NCBI RefSeq assembly: GCF_026343115.1
Contig: NZ_JAPEMC010000001.1
Span: 5,041,501-5,105,500, forward strand
Origin: Streptomyces sp. NBC_00102
GTDB lineage: Bacteria > Actinomycetota > Actinomycetes > Streptomycetales > Streptomycetaceae
DNA: 64,000 nt
Direction: 5' to 3'
Below, piece after piece: positions 29,331 to 39,142 of the stretch (the first letter of the stretch is position 1; every line of letters starts with the position of its first letter). A program made the position numbers and the translations under genes. The notes beneath the pieces were generated by a model. It was not told the DNA's origin. It made no database searches and worked only from the letters and a program-made list of their open reading frames with translations.

Positions 29331-30377
29331 TCACACCCCCTTGCCGTGGTCGCGGGGACCGGAGCCGCCCGCGGTGCCGTCGTTCCAGCCTTCTCCCCAG
29401 ACCCCCGGCGCGGGACCGGAGCCGCCGGCCGCCGCCGGGGGAACCGCGCCCCCGCCGGCCGGGCCGTTGACCTCGCCGTGTGCGTGGTACTCCACCGAAC
29501 CCGCCGTCATCTGCATGAACGCCTCCTCCAACGAGGCCCGCTGCGGGCTCAGTTCGTGCAGGACGAGCTGATGGCGCGCGGCCAGCTCACCCAGCTGCTC
29601 GCTCGTCGCCCCGTCGACCTCCAGGGTGCCGTTCCCCGCCTCGACCGGGGTGAAGCCGCCCGCGGCCAGCGCGTCCCGCAGCCGCTCCTGCTCCGGGGAG
29701 CGCAGCCGCACGAAACTCCGTGAGTTCTGGTGGATGAAGTCCGCCATCGACGTGTCGGCGAGCAGCCGGCCCTGACCGATCACGATCAGATGGTCCGCCG
29801 TCAGCGCCATCTCGCTCATCAGGTGCGAAGAGACGAAGATGGTCCGGCCCTCGGCGGCGAGCGCGCGCATCAGGTTCCTGATCCAGTGGATGCCCTCCGG
29901 GTCGAGACCGTTGACCGGCTCGTCGAACATCAGGATCTGCGGATCGCCCAGCAGGGCCGAGGCGATGCCGAGCCGCTGCCCCATGCCCAGCGAGAAGCCC
30001 TTCGACTTCTTCTTCGCCACCGCGCTCAGCCCGACCGTGTCCAGCACCTCCGCGACCCGCGAGGCGGGGATGCGGTTGCTCTGCGCCAGGCAGAGCAGAT
30101 TGTTGTACGCGCTCCGGCCCCCGTGCATCGACTTGGCGTCGAGCAGCGCTCCGATGTACTTCAGCGGTTCGTCCAGCTCGCGGTACCGCTTGCCGTCGAT
30201 GCGCACCGAACCGCTGGTCGGATTGTCCAGATCGAGCATCATCCGCATCGTCGTGGACTTGCCCGCGCCGTTCGGTCCGAGGAAGCCGGTGACCATCCCC
30301 GGTCTGATCCGGCAGGACAAGGCGTCGACGGCGACCTTCTGGCCGTAGCGCTTGGTCAGTCCTTCGAGCTCGATCAT
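29331..30377 (-). CDS. ABC transporter ATP-binding protein
   Basis: 348 aa. Walker A GPNGAGKST, signature SLGMGQRLG, Walker B ILMFDEPVNGLD, switch His in VSSHLMSEM. The N-terminal 220 residues are closely similar to the ATPase at 27139, including the ALLDAKSMHGGRSAYN stretch, so the two units arose by tandem duplication. A DUF4162-like domain follows and a Gly/Pro-rich tail of about 45 residues ends the protein. First gene of the four-gene export cluster read on the minus strand. Confidence 0.93.
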   Translation of the reverse strand: MIELEGLTKRYGQKVAVDALSCRIRPGMVTGFLGPNGAGKSTTMRMMLDLDNPTSGSVRIDGKRYRELDEPLKYIGALLDAKSMHGGRSAYNNLLCLAQSNRIPASRVAEVLDTVGLSAVAKKKSKGFSLGMGQRLGIASALLGDPQILMFDEPVNGLDPEGIHWIRNLMRALAAEGRTIFVSSHLMSEMALTADHLIVIGQGRLLADTSMADFIHQNSRSFVRLRSPEQERLRDALAAGGFTPVEAGNGTLEVDGATSEQLGELAARHQLVLHELSPQRASLEEAFMQMTAGSVEYHAHGEVNGPAGGGAVPPAAAGGSGPAPGVWGEGWNDGTAGGSGPRDHGKGV

Positions 30378-30464
30378 GCGTTCACGCTAGAACGGCCGCG
30401 CGCCCGGCGCCACCACAAAGGCGGAACCGGGCGCACGAAAGCGGGCCGAGGGTGTGAGACGGCG

Positions 30465-31403
30465 TCAGCGGGTCTGCTGGGCCGGGACACCACGGGTGGC
30501 GGGCTCGTCGTCCACCGGGGAGGAAGCGGCGGCCACGGCCGCGCCGGTCAGCGTCGCCAGCATCTCGCGGACGTTGGTCAGCTGGGCGTTGATCGAGTCG
30601 CGGCGGTTGGTGAGCGCCGCCAGCTCGCGCTCCGACTCGCTGCGGATGCGGTCGGCCTTGGCGTTCGCGTCGGCCACGATGTCCTCGGACTGGCGCTGCG
30701 CGGTCTCCACCGTCTGGCGGGCCCGGCGCTCGGCGTCCGTACGGAGCTTCTCGGCCTCCAGACGGAGCTGCTCCGCGCGGTGCTCGATCTCCGCCAGGCG
30801 CTTCTCGGCCTTGGCCTGACGGGACGCGAGGTCACGCTCCGACTGGTCGCGGCGCTTGGCCAGGTTGGTCTCGAAGTCCGCGGCGGCCTGGGCGGCCTTG
30901 GCGCGGGTCTCCTCGAAGAGGGCGTCCGCCTCCTCGCGCTTCTGCTGCGCGTCCTTCTGCGCCTCGGTGCGCAGCGTGGTCGCCTCGCCCTTGGCCTTGT
31001 CGACGATGCGGACCCCGTCGTCCTCCGCCTTCGCCTTCCGCTCGGCGGCGAAGTTCTCCGCGTCGTTGCGCACCTGCTGGGCGGCCGACTCGGCCAGCTC
31101 GCGGTGCTGCTCGGCGGCGCGGCGGGCCTCTTCGCGCAGGTCCTTGGCCTCCTCCTCGGCGAGGCGGAGGATCTTCTCGACGCGGGCACCGAGGCCGGCG
31201 TAGGAGGGCTCGGCGTCGCTCACCTGGGCCTGGGCGTTCTGCGTCTCGAGGTGGAGCTCCTCGATGCGCTTCTCCAAGGAGGTGATGCGCGCGAGCGCAC
31301 TGTCACGGTCGGCGACGAGCTTGGTGATGCGGTCGTCCACCTGACCGCGGTCGTAACCACGTCGCACGAGCTCGAAGCCGAAGGGGGAAGAGGGGTCGCT
31401 CAT
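30465..31403 (-). CDS. filP: Intermediate-filament-like coiled-coil protein FilP
   Basis: 312 aa. Almost entirely heptad/hendecad coiled coil with high Ala, Glu, Arg, Lys and Gln content, after a DivIVA-like N-terminal patch (GFELVRRGYDRGQVDDRI). It forms a cytoskeletal network at hyphal tips, interacts with DivIVA and Scy, and gives mechanical stiffness. Length agrees with S. coelicolor FilP. The C-terminal ~30 residues are unstructured. ATG 31403 is the natural start. The gene follows scy after 204 bases, so it probably has its own promoter as well. Confidence 0.93.
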   Translation of the reverse strand: MSDPSSPFGFELVRRGYDRGQVDDRITKLVADRDSALARITSLEKRIEELHLETQNAQAQVSDAEPSYAGLGARVEKILRLAEEEAKDLREEARRAAEQHRELAESAAQQVRNDAENFAAERKAKAEDDGVRIVDKAKGEATTLRTEAQKDAQQKREEADALFEETRAKAAQAAADFETNLAKRRDQSERDLASRQAKAEKRLAEIEHRAEQLRLEAEKLRTDAERRARQTVETAQRQSEDIVADANAKADRIRSESERELAALTNRRDSINAQLTNVREMLATLTGAAVAAASSPVDDEPATRGVPAQQTR

Positions 31404-31607
31404 GGGTTTCCTGTCGAATGAGACCGGTGAGGTGATAGAGGGAATCCTAGGGGCCAAAGCGGCGTGTCAGCGTGGAGATACCAGTTTGATCTGGAGAATG
31501 ACACCTCTTTCGGGTGGCCGACCTGGGGAGCGATGATCACTCTCCGGGGCGACCGGACCGCCGTGCGCACGTGATTCCGCACCCCGTCATCCCTCCCCGA
31601 GACCCCC

Positions 31608-34600
31608 TCAGCCCTCCGTCTGCTTGCCGCCCGCGCGGGTGCCCGCGCCGGCGGCGGCCTTGAGGCCCGCCCCGAGAGTTCCACCGCCGGTGGCCTTCCC
31701 GCCTCCTGCCGGAACCTCGAAAGACTCCAACGCCTCCAGTACGTCCTGGACACGGGAGATCTCCGTATTGATGTCCGCGCGCCTGCGCACGAGGACTTCG
31801 AGCTCGCGCTTGCCCTCGTCCACCGTACGCTTCGCCTCGGCCTCGGCTTCGGCCCGCAGCTTCTCGGCCTCGCGGATGAGCTCGGCCTTCTTGGCCTCCG
31901 CCTCCTTGAGCAGCGACTCCGCACGCTTGACCGCCGCGATCCGGACCTTGCCGGCCTCCGAATTCGCGTCCGACAGAAGCTCCTTGGCCTTCTTGTCGGC
32001 CTCGTCGCGCTGCTCGGTGGCGACCTTCATCAGATGGTCGACACGCTCGCCGGCGGTCTTCATCTGCTCGGACGTCTCCCTGCGGGCCCGCTCGTGCAGC
32101 TCCTCGACCTCGGCCTCCGTGCGGGTGCGGTGCTCCTCCGCGCGCTCCCGGGTGGCGGTGGCGTCGCGCCGCGCGCCGACCAGGAGCTCGTCGGCGTCCG
32201 TACGCGCCCGCTCCACCAGGGTGTTGCCCTCGACGGTGGCCTCCGAGGTGATCCGGACGGCCTCCTTGCGGGCGGCGTCGACCATGGTGTCGGCCTGCGC
32301 CTCCGACTCGGTGGCCGTCCGCAGTGCCTCCTCGCGCGCCTTGTTGATCAGCTGGTCGGCCTGCTCGGCGGCGTCCGCCCGGCGCTTGGCCGCCGCCTGG
32401 CGCGCCTCGTCCAGCACGCGCTCGGCCTCCTCGCGGGCGTCGCCCAGCAGCTTCTCGGACGCCTCCTCCGCGTCGGTACGCAGCTGCGCGGCCTCCTCGC
32501 GGGTGCGGGTGGCGTGCTCCTGGGCCGAGGCCACGGTCTTCGCCGCCTCCGACCGCCGACGCTCGGCCTCCCGCGTGGCCTCGCCGACGAGCTGGTTCGA
32601 CGAGTCGGTCGCCTCCTGGCGGATGCGCTCGCCCTCACCGGTTGCCTCCGCGACCAGCCGGTCCGCCTGCTCCGCCGCGTCCGAGCGCATGCGGTTGGCG
32701 TCCTCGCGGGCCTCCGCACGGGACCGTGCCGCGTCGTGCTCGGCGGACGCGAGGGAGTCCGACGCCTCGGTACGTACCCGCTGGCTGTACTCCGCGGCCT
32801 CCGCGCGCAGCCGCTCGGACTCCGCGATGGCGTCCGTGACGGTCCGCTCCGCGAGCGCCTTCGCCGCGTCCGACTCCTCGGCCGCGACCTGACGGATGCG
32901 GTTGGCGTCCTCGCCGGCCCGCTCCCGCTCCGCTGCGGCGTCGGCACGCAGCCGGTCCGCCTCCTCCTGCGCCTCGGTACGCGTCCGCGTCGCCTCCTGC
33001 TCGGCGGCCGTACGCTGCGCGGCGATCTCCGACTCGGCCTGCTCGTGCAGCCCGGCGACCGCCTCGCGCACCTGCTGGGCGGTCTGCTCGGCGGTCGCGA
33101 CCATCTCGGCCGACCGGCTCTCCGCCTCGCCGACGAGCCGCTGCGCCTCGGTCTGCGCCTCCTCGACGCGGGTACGGGCGGACGCGAGGAGCTCCTCGCT
33201 CTGCACGCGGGCCCGCTCGCGCTCCTGCCCGGCCTCGGACCGGGCCGCCTCCAGGGTCTCCTCGGCCGTGCGGCGACGCCGGTTGGCCTCCTCCTGCGCG
33301 GCCTCCAGCGCCTCGGCCGCCTCGGTCGCGACGCGCTCGGCGGCGGCGGCCGCCTCGGCCCGCACCCGGTCGGCCGTATCCTGCGCCTCGGACTTGAGTC
33401 GCTCCGCCTCGGTCGCCGCCTCGGTACGCAGCCGTACGGCGACGGTCTCGCCCTCGGAACGCGACTGGGCCGCGTCCGCCGCGGCCTCGTCGCGCAGCCG
33501 CTGCGCCTCCGCCTCGGCCTGCTCCTGGAGCGTGCGCAGCCGCTCGGCGGCCTCGCCGCGCAGCCGCTCGGACTCCTCGGCCGTCTCGCGGCGGATGCGC
33601 TCCGCCTCCGTACGGGCCGTGCCGAGGGCCTCCTCGGCGGAGGCGACCCGGGTCTCGGCGTCGGTACGCAGCCGGTCCAGCTCCGCCGCGGCCTCCTCGG
33701 CGCGGGCGGCGACCTGACGTTCGGTCTCGGCGCGCAGCCCGGCCGCGGCCTCCTCGGCCGCCGTCTTGGTGGACTCCGCCTGCTCCTCGGCCTCGGTGCG
33801 CAGGGTCTCGGCCTCGGCGCGGGCGCTCTCCAGCGACTCCTCGGCCTGCTTGCGCAGGGCCGCCGCGCGCTCGCCGGCCTCGGTACGGACCCGCTCGCTC
33901 TCGGTGGAGGCGGAGGCACGCTGCTCCTCGGCGTCCGTCCTCGCCTTGGTCAGCAGCTCCTCGGCGGTGCGGGCACCCTCCTCGATCTGCTGGACGGCCT
34001 CGCGGCGGGCCTCGCCCCGGATGCGCTCGCCCTCGGCGACCGCCTCGGAGCGCAGCTGCTCGGCCTCGCCGCGCAGCCGGCGGGCCTCCTCCTGGAGCTC
34101 GACCGTCTTGGCCCGGTACTCCTTGGTGCCCTCTTCGGCCGCGCCCTTCAGCTGGTCGGCCTGCTCGGCGGCCTCGCCGCGCAGCCGGTCCGCCTCGGCC
34201 TCGGCCTCGCGGCGGATGCGCTCGGCCTCCTCGGCCGCGGCCCGGGTGGTGGAGGACGCGTCCTCGGACGCCTTGGTCAGCACCTCCTCGGCGCTGCGGG
34301 CGGCCTTGGCGAGCTGGGCGGCGGTGTCCTCGGCAGCGGCGGTACGCGCCTTCTCGGCGGCCTCCGCGACGAGCCGCTCGGCCTTGGCTCGGGCGTCGGC
34401 CAGGGCCTGCTCGGCCTCTTCCTTCAGCGTCTCGGCGTTCTTGGTGGCCTCGCCGACGAGGCGGGCGATCTCCGACTTCGCGGTGCGGGTGCGCTGTTCG
34501 TTCTGGGACTCGGCTCCGGCCAGCGTCTTCGACGCGGCGTCCTTGGCCTCGGAGAGCAGCTTCTCCGCCTCCAGCCGCGCTTCGCGCAGCCGGGTCTCGG

Positions 34601-35408
34601 CCTCCTGGGCGTGGTGTTCGGCGGAGCGCTGGAGTTCGGTCGCCTGCCGGCGGGCCCGGTCGGCCTCGGCGGTGGTCGTGGACCGCAGCTCCTCGGCGTG
34701 CTGGGTGGCCTCCTGCGCCTGGCCCGCGGCGGTGCTCAGCATCCGCTCGGCGTCCCGGCGGGCGCGCAGCAGGATCGCCTCGGCCTCGGCGCGGGAGGTC
34801 TCGGCCTCGGAGCCGAGCCGCTGGCGGGTCTCCTCGGCGACCCGGGCGGCCTCGTTGCGGGCGGCGTTGACGGACTGCTCGGCCTCGGCCCGGGACTCCT
34901 CCATGAGCCGGCGGGCCTGCGACTCCGTGCGGGCGCGCAACTGCTCGGCCCAGGCGACGTTCTCGTTGACGTGGGCCTCGACGGTCTGCCTGCGTTCGGC
35001 CAGCTCCTGGTCGAGGCGCTGGCGGCGCTGGACCGCCTCGTTGTGCAGCTCGGCCTGGAGCCGGGCCTGGTGCTCCGCGTGCTCCTGGAGGATGCGCTGC
35101 GTCTGGGCCCGGGCGTCGCGCAGCTCGCGCTCGGCGTCGGCGCGCATCTGTTCGGCCTGGCCCTGGGCATCGCGGAGCAGTTGCTCGGCCTGGTATCCCA
35201 TGTCCGCGCCGCCGTAGGCGGGTCGGGTCGCGAGATTGCGCCGAGCCTCGTGCAGCTTGGCTCGCAAGACCTCGACCTGGTAACCGAGGTCCTCGGCGTG
35301 CTGGACGGCCTTCTCCCGGTCGGTTTTCAGCCGGTCCATCTCGGCTTCGAACCGCGAGAGGTGGTCGTCTTCAGCTCGGTGGCTCTCCTGGCGTTCGTAG
35401 CCCCGCAC
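31608..35408 (-). CDS. scy: Polarity scaffold coiled-coil protein Scy
   Basis: 1266 aa. After a short DivIVA-like start (RGYERQESHRAEDDHLS and LGYQVEVLRAKL) the protein is a nearly unbroken coiled coil of Ala/Glu/Arg repeats with recurrent phrases such as AEEAERIRREAE, RTEAEEQA and ERVRTEA. Scy organises the tip-organising centre with DivIVA and FilP and sets branching. S. coelicolor Scy is somewhat longer (about 1326 aa), so the number of repeats differs. GTG 35408 is chosen by matching the remembered N-terminus; a TTG further upstream is possible. The C-terminal 40 residues are Gly/Ala-rich. Confidence 0.92.
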   Translation of the reverse strand: MRGYERQESHRAEDDHLSRFEAEMDRLKTDREKAVQHAEDLGYQVEVLRAKLHEARRNLATRPAYGGADMGYQAEQLLRDAQGQAEQMRADAERELRDARAQTQRILQEHAEHQARLQAELHNEAVQRRQRLDQELAERRQTVEAHVNENVAWAEQLRARTESQARRLMEESRAEAEQSVNAARNEAARVAEETRQRLGSEAETSRAEAEAILLRARRDAERMLSTAAGQAQEATQHAEELRSTTTAEADRARRQATELQRSAEHHAQEAETRLREARLEAEKLLSEAKDAASKTLAGAESQNEQRTRTAKSEIARLVGEATKNAETLKEEAEQALADARAKAERLVAEAAEKARTAAAEDTAAQLAKAARSAEEVLTKASEDASSTTRAAAEEAERIRREAEAEADRLRGEAAEQADQLKGAAEEGTKEYRAKTVELQEEARRLRGEAEQLRSEAVAEGERIRGEARREAVQQIEEGARTAEELLTKARTDAEEQRASASTESERVRTEAGERAAALRKQAEESLESARAEAETLRTEAEEQAESTKTAAEEAAAGLRAETERQVAARAEEAAAELDRLRTDAETRVASAEEALGTARTEAERIRRETAEESERLRGEAAERLRTLQEQAEAEAQRLRDEAAADAAQSRSEGETVAVRLRTEAATEAERLKSEAQDTADRVRAEAAAAAERVATEAAEALEAAQEEANRRRRTAEETLEAARSEAGQERERARVQSEELLASARTRVEEAQTEAQRLVGEAESRSAEMVATAEQTAQQVREAVAGLHEQAESEIAAQRTAAEQEATRTRTEAQEEADRLRADAAAERERAGEDANRIRQVAAEESDAAKALAERTVTDAIAESERLRAEAAEYSQRVRTEASDSLASAEHDAARSRAEAREDANRMRSDAAEQADRLVAEATGEGERIRQEATDSSNQLVGEATREAERRRSEAAKTVASAQEHATRTREEAAQLRTDAEEASEKLLGDAREEAERVLDEARQAAAKRRADAAEQADQLINKAREEALRTATESEAQADTMVDAARKEAVRITSEATVEGNTLVERARTDADELLVGARRDATATRERAEEHRTRTEAEVEELHERARRETSEQMKTAGERVDHLMKVATEQRDEADKKAKELLSDANSEAGKVRIAAVKRAESLLKEAEAKKAELIREAEKLRAEAEAEAKRTVDEGKRELEVLVRRRADINTEISRVQDVLEALESFEVPAGGGKATGGGTLGAGLKAAAGAGTRAGGKQTEG

Positions 35409-35573
35409 TGCGCGGTCCCATCCGTCCCCTGGTCGCAACTCTCCATACAGGACCGCCCGCCGGCGAGCGGTCCCCCGGGGAATGGTGACAGACGAACGAC
35501 AGGGACGTCTGCACGCCCCCGACCCCGGCCCCGGCCCGGAACTGCCCACTCTACCGGGCCGGGTATCCGGCGG

Positions 35574-36002
35574 TCAGTGCTCCGTCCGGGACGTGACCAG
35601 TTCGGTGAGGACGCCGTGGCAGTCCTTCGGGTGGAGGAAGGTGATCCGGGAGCCCATGGAGCCGGTGCGGGGCTCCTCGTAGAGGACGCGTACCCCCTTC
35701 TCGCGGATGTCCGAGGAGTCCTGGTCGACGTCCTCGGTGCCGAAGGCGATGTGGTGGACGCCCTCGCCGTTCTTCTCCAGCCACTTGCCGACGGCCGAGT
35801 CGGGCCGGGTCGGCTCCAGCAACTGGAGGTAGGAGGCCCCGCCGTCGGAGGTGCCGTTGATCTTCAGCATGGCCTCGCGTACGCCCTGTTCCTCGTTGAC
35901 CTCCGAGTGGTGGACCTCGAAGCCGTACGTGGAGCGGTAGAACTCCACCGTCTTGTCGAGGTCGAAGCAGGCGATCCCGATGTGGTCGATTCGCGTCAGC
36001 AT
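35574..36002 (-). CDS. mce: Methylmalonyl-CoA epimerase
   Basis: 142 aa, two VOC (glyoxalase-fold) modules. It interconverts (2R)- and (2S)-methylmalonyl-CoA. Metal ligands predicted from the spacing of the P. shermanii enzyme are His7 (RIDHIGIA), Gln60 (SYLQLLEP), His84 (GVHHIAF) and Glu134 (LTELV). It is divergent from the thiolase gene, and meaB follows, giving a methylmalonyl-CoA context. ATG 36002 gives the usual N-terminus. Confidence 0.93.
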   Translation of the reverse strand: MLTRIDHIGIACFDLDKTVEFYRSTYGFEVHHSEVNEEQGVREAMLKINGTSDGGASYLQLLEPTRPDSAVGKWLEKNGEGVHHIAFGTEDVDQDSSDIREKGVRVLYEEPRTGSMGSRITFLHPKDCHGVLTELVTSRTEH

Positions 36003-36142
36003 GGGACCAGTGCAGCGTCCGAGAGGAGGATTGGCAAGGTGCGCGCGATCACACACGCTGCCGGATGACGGACGGTGGGCGTCTCAGTACATTTTCAAGT
36101 CAACCCTCGTTAACCACCCTCACCTCCTTAGGGGCCGTGCCC

Positions 36143-37348
36143 ATGTCAGGAACGACAGGTACCACCACCTCAGTGATCGTCGCGGGCGCCCGTACGCCCA
36201 TGGGCCGGCTGCTCGGCTCCCTGAAGAGCTTCTCCGGCGCGGAGCTGGGCGGCTTCGCCATCAAGGCGGCGCTGGACCGGGCCGGCATCGGTGGCGACCA
36301 GGTCGAGTACGTGATCATGGGCCAGGTGCTCCAGGCGGGCGCGGGCCAGATCCCGGCCCGTCAGGCGGCCGTCAAGGCGGGCATCCCGATGAACGTTCCC
36401 GCGCTCACCGTCAACAAGGTGTGTCTCTCCGGGCTCGACGCCATCGCGCTGGCGGACCAGCTGATCCGCGCCGGCGAGTTCGACGTGGTGGTGGCCGGCG
36501 GCCAGGAGTCCATGACCAACGCCCCGCACCTGCTGCCGAAGTCCCGCGAGGGGTACAAGTACGGCGCGATCGAGATGCTCGACGCGATGGCGTACGACGG
36601 TCTGACCGACGCCTTCGAGAACATCGCGATGGGTGAGTCGACCGAGAAGCACAACACCCGTCTGGGTCTGGAGCGCGCGGAGCAGGACGAGATCGCCGCC
36701 CTCTCCCACCAGCGTGCCGCCGCCGCCCGCAAGAACGGCCTCTTCGAGGCCGAGATCACCCCGGTCGAGATCCCGCAGCGCAAGGGCGACCCGGTGCTCT
36801 TCTCCGAGGACGAGGGCATCCGCCCCGAGACGACCGCCGAGTCGCTCGGCAGGCTCCGGCCCGCCTTCGCCAAGGACGGCACGATCACCGCCGGCTCGTC
36901 CTCGCAGATCTCGGACGGGGCCGCCGCCGTGGTCGTGATGAGCAAGGCGAAGGCCGAGGAGCTGGGGCTGGACTGGCTCGCCGAGATCGGCGCCCACGGC
37001 AACGTGGCCGGTCCGGACAACTCCCTCCAGTCCCAGCCGTCCAACGCCATCCGGCACGCCCTGAAGAAGGACGGGCTCACCGTCGGCGACCTGGACCTGG
37101 TGGAGATCAACGAGGCGTTCGCGGCCGTCGCCGTGCAGTCGATGAAGGACCTGGGCATCACTCCGGAGAAGGTCAACGTGAACGGCGGGGCCATCGCGCT
37201 CGGTCACCCGATCGGGATGTCCGGCGCCCGCGTGGTGCTGCACCTGGCGCTGGAGCTGAAGCGGCGCGGTGGCGGCACCGGTGCGGCGGCGCTCTGCGGC
37301 GGCGGCGGTCAGGGCGACGCACTGATCATCCGCGTACCGGGCAAGTAG
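36143..37348 (+). CDS. Acetyl-CoA C-acetyltransferase (thiolase)
   Basis: 401 aa. Condenses two acetyl-CoA to acetoacetyl-CoA, or the reverse. Seen: nucleophile Cys94 in [10 protein letters not shown], catalytic His355 in [11 protein letters not shown] and the second catalytic Cys385 in [10 protein letters not shown], all at expected spacing. Together with the 3-hydroxybutyryl-CoA dehydrogenase in this window it could feed the ethylmalonyl-CoA/butyryl-CoA route. ATG 36143 follows TTAGGGG; an in-frame GTG lies six bases earlier. meaB starts 56 bases downstream and is likely co-transcribed. Confidence 0.95.
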   Translation: MSGTTGTTTSVIVAGARTPMGRLLGSLKSFSGAELGGFAIKAALDRAGIGGDQVEYVIMGQVLQAGAGQIPARQAAVKAGIPMNVPALTVNKVCLSGLDAIALADQLIRAGEFDVVVAGGQESMTNAPHLLPKSREGYKYGAIEMLDAMAYDGLTDAFENIAMGESTEKHNTRLGLERAEQDEIAALSHQRAAAARKNGLFEAEITPVEIPQRKGDPVLFSEDEGIRPETTAESLGRLRPAFAKDGTITAGSSSQISDGAAAVVVMSKAKAEELGLDWLAEIGAHGNVAGPDNSLQSQPSNAIRHALKKDGLTVGDLDLVEINEAFAAVAVQSMKDLGITPEKVNVNGGAIALGHPIGMSGARVVLHLALELKRRGGGTGAAALCGGGGQGDALIIRVPGK

Positions 37349-37404
37349 TCACGGGTGGTCCGCGCGGCGGCAGGGCACGCGCGGCGAAGAGGAACGGAGC
37401 GGTG

Positions 37405-38367
37405 ATGGTGGACGTCCCCACCCTGGTCGAACAGGCACGGCGGGGCGGGCCGCGGGCCGTCGCCCGGCTGATCTCGCTGGTGGAGGGGGCCTCGCCGCAG
37501 CTGCGCGAGGTGATGGCCGCGCTGGCCCCGCTGGCGGGGCACGCGTACGTCGTCGGGCTGACCGGCTCGCCCGGGGTGGGGAAGTCCACCTCCACCTCGG
37601 CGCTGGTCACCGCGTACCGCAAGGCCGGGAAACGGGTCGGGGTGCTCGCGGTCGACCCGTCCTCGCCGTTCTCCGGCGGGGCGCTGCTGGGGGACCGGGT
37701 GCGGATGTCGGACCACGCATCCGACCCCGGTGTCTACATCCGGTCCATGGCGACCCGGGGCCATCTGGGCGGCCTCGCCCGCTCGGCGCCGCAGGCCGTC
37801 CGGGTGCTGGACGCGGCGGGGTGCGACGTGGTGCTGGTGGAGACGGTCGGGGTGGGCCAGTCCGAGGTGGAGATCGCCTCGCAGGCCGACACCTCGGTGG
37901 TGATGCTCGCGCCGGGCATGGGCGACGGCATCCAGGCGGCGAAGGCCGGAATCCTGGAGATCGGAGACGTGTACGTGGTCAACAAGGCGGACCGGGACGG
38001 CGCGGACGCCACCGCCCGGGAGCTGAACCACATGCTCGGCCTCGGGGAGTCCCGGGGGCCGGGCGACTGGCGGCCCCCGATCGTGAAGACGGTGGCCGCC
38101 CGGGGCGAGGGCGTCGACGAACTGGTCGAGGCACTGGAGAAGCACCGGGCGTGGATGGAGGAGCACGGGGTGCTGGCGGCCCGGCGCACCGCGCGGGCGG
38201 CCCGCGAGGTGGAGACGATCGCCGTCGCCGCCCTGCGCGAGCGGATCGCCGACCTGCACGGCGACCGCCGGCTCGAAGCACTGGCGGAGCGCATCGTGGC
38301 GGGCCGGCTCGACCCGTACGGCGCGGCCGACGAGCTGGTCGCGGGGGTCACCGCGGCAGCGCCCTGA
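37405..38367 (+). CDS. meaB: Methylmalonyl-CoA mutase-associated GTPase MeaB
   Basis: 320 aa. G3E-type GTPase that gates cofactor loading and protects B12-dependent acyl-CoA mutases. Seen: Walker A GSPGVGKST, the switch region VDPSSPFSGGALLGDR, the ETVGVGQSE motif, and NKAD for guanine recognition; the C-terminal helices form the dimer. ATG 37405 sits five bases after GGAG; GTG 37402 and GTG 37408 are neighbours in the same frame. It is not fused to the mutase. Its clients here are probably isobutyryl-CoA mutase (48562) and methylmalonyl-CoA mutase elsewhere. Confidence 0.95.
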   Translation: MVDVPTLVEQARRGGPRAVARLISLVEGASPQLREVMAALAPLAGHAYVVGLTGSPGVGKSTSTSALVTAYRKAGKRVGVLAVDPSSPFSGGALLGDRVRMSDHASDPGVYIRSMATRGHLGGLARSAPQAVRVLDAAGCDVVLVETVGVGQSEVEIASQADTSVVMLAPGMGDGIQAAKAGILEIGDVYVVNKADRDGADATARELNHMLGLGESRGPGDWRPPIVKTVAARGEGVDELVEALEKHRAWMEEHGVLAARRTARAAREVETIAVAALRERIADLHGDRRLEALAERIVAGRLDPYGAADELVAGVTAAAP

Positions 38368-38415
38368 GGGGCTGCGCGCACCGGGGCGGCGTACGGGCCG
38401 CCCCGGTACGCACCG

Positions 38416-38466
38416 GGCCGTGTTGTGAAAGTCCCGCCCGGAGGGCGCTACTTTCACAACACGGCC
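38416..38466. terminator. Bidirectional terminator between meaB and the MarR gene
   Basis: Perfect 17-bp inverted repeat: GGCCGTGTTGTGAAAGT (38416-38432) and its complement at 38450-38466, loop 17 bases. Convergent genes on either side. Confidence 0.88.
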
Positions 38467-38477
38467 TCGGGCAGCGA

Positions 38478-38954
38478 TTACGGCCTGCCGCGCCGTCCGC
38501 GCAGATGGTCCGCGATCGGGGTGAGGGCCGCGTGCAGCTCGGCCAGCGCCTCGGGCGTCAGCAGGTCCATGAAGTGCTTGCGGACGGAGGCGACGTGGTA
38601 CGGCGCCACCTTCCGCATCGTCTCCCCGCCGAGGTCGGTGAGGACCGCGAAGAGCCCGCGCCGGTCCGACTCGCAGTTCTCGCGCTTGACCAGCCCGGCG
38701 TTCTCCATGCGGGTGATCTGGTGCGAGAGCCTGCTCTTGGACTGCAGGGTGAGCGACGCGAGGTCGCTCATCCGCAGGCGCTGCTCCTCGGCCTCGGAGA
38801 GGTTGACGAGGATCTCGTAGTCGTTCATGGTCAGGCCGAACGGCTGGAGGTCTCTCTCCAGCTGGTGCGTCAGCAGTCGGCTGACGTCCAGGTGGGTGCG
38901 CCAGGCACGCTGCTCCGCGTCGCTCAGCCAGCGAGTGGCCGTCTCGGTCTCCAT
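38478..38954 (-). CDS. MarR family regulator (AbsC-like)
   Basis: 158 aa. Winged helix-turn-helix of the MarR type: recognition region LQSKSRLSHQITRMENAGLV, wing with ESDRRG. Length and position (downstream of meaB, near scy/filP) agree with S. coelicolor AbsC, a zinc-responsive regulator of the coelibactin zincophore and antibiotic genes; this assignment is by remembered synteny, so no symbol is given. Four His (21, 30, 120, 127) and Cys94 could include metal ligands. An AT-rich stretch around 38955-38980 (ATATATGGATTC) holds its promoter. Confidence 0.8.
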   Translation of the reverse strand: METETATRWLSDAEQRAWRTHLDVSRLLTHQLERDLQPFGLTMNDYEILVNLSEAEEQRLRMSDLASLTLQSKSRLSHQITRMENAGLVKRENCESDRRGLFAVLTDLGGETMRKVAPYHVASVRKHFMDLLTPEALAELHAALTPIADHLRGRRGRP

Positions 38955-39142
38955 ATATGGATTCTACCTAAGAAGTTGAAAGCCGGACGAAGTGGGGGCT
39001 GTGACCCCCGGCACCCGCCCGGCACCCACTTCGGCATCCGCCGTCGGTCACCGTGCCGCGCGCGGCACGCACGGCACTCCGGTCACACGAAAGGGCCGGG
39101 CCGGGGGCATACCCCTGGGAATCACGCTCCGCAGAGTACCGC

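Noticed and set aside
32034..36068. 1344-codon plus-strand open frame opposite scy and mce
   Set aside because: It mirrors the coiled-coil codon pattern of Scy (Leu/Gly/Arg repeats) and has no start context or homology-like features. Scy is the real gene.
38416..38466. Operator or attachment site at the 17-bp inverted repeat after meaB
   Set aside because: It lies between convergent stop codons with a 17-base loop, the usual setting of a bidirectional terminator; no integrase or mobile gene is near.
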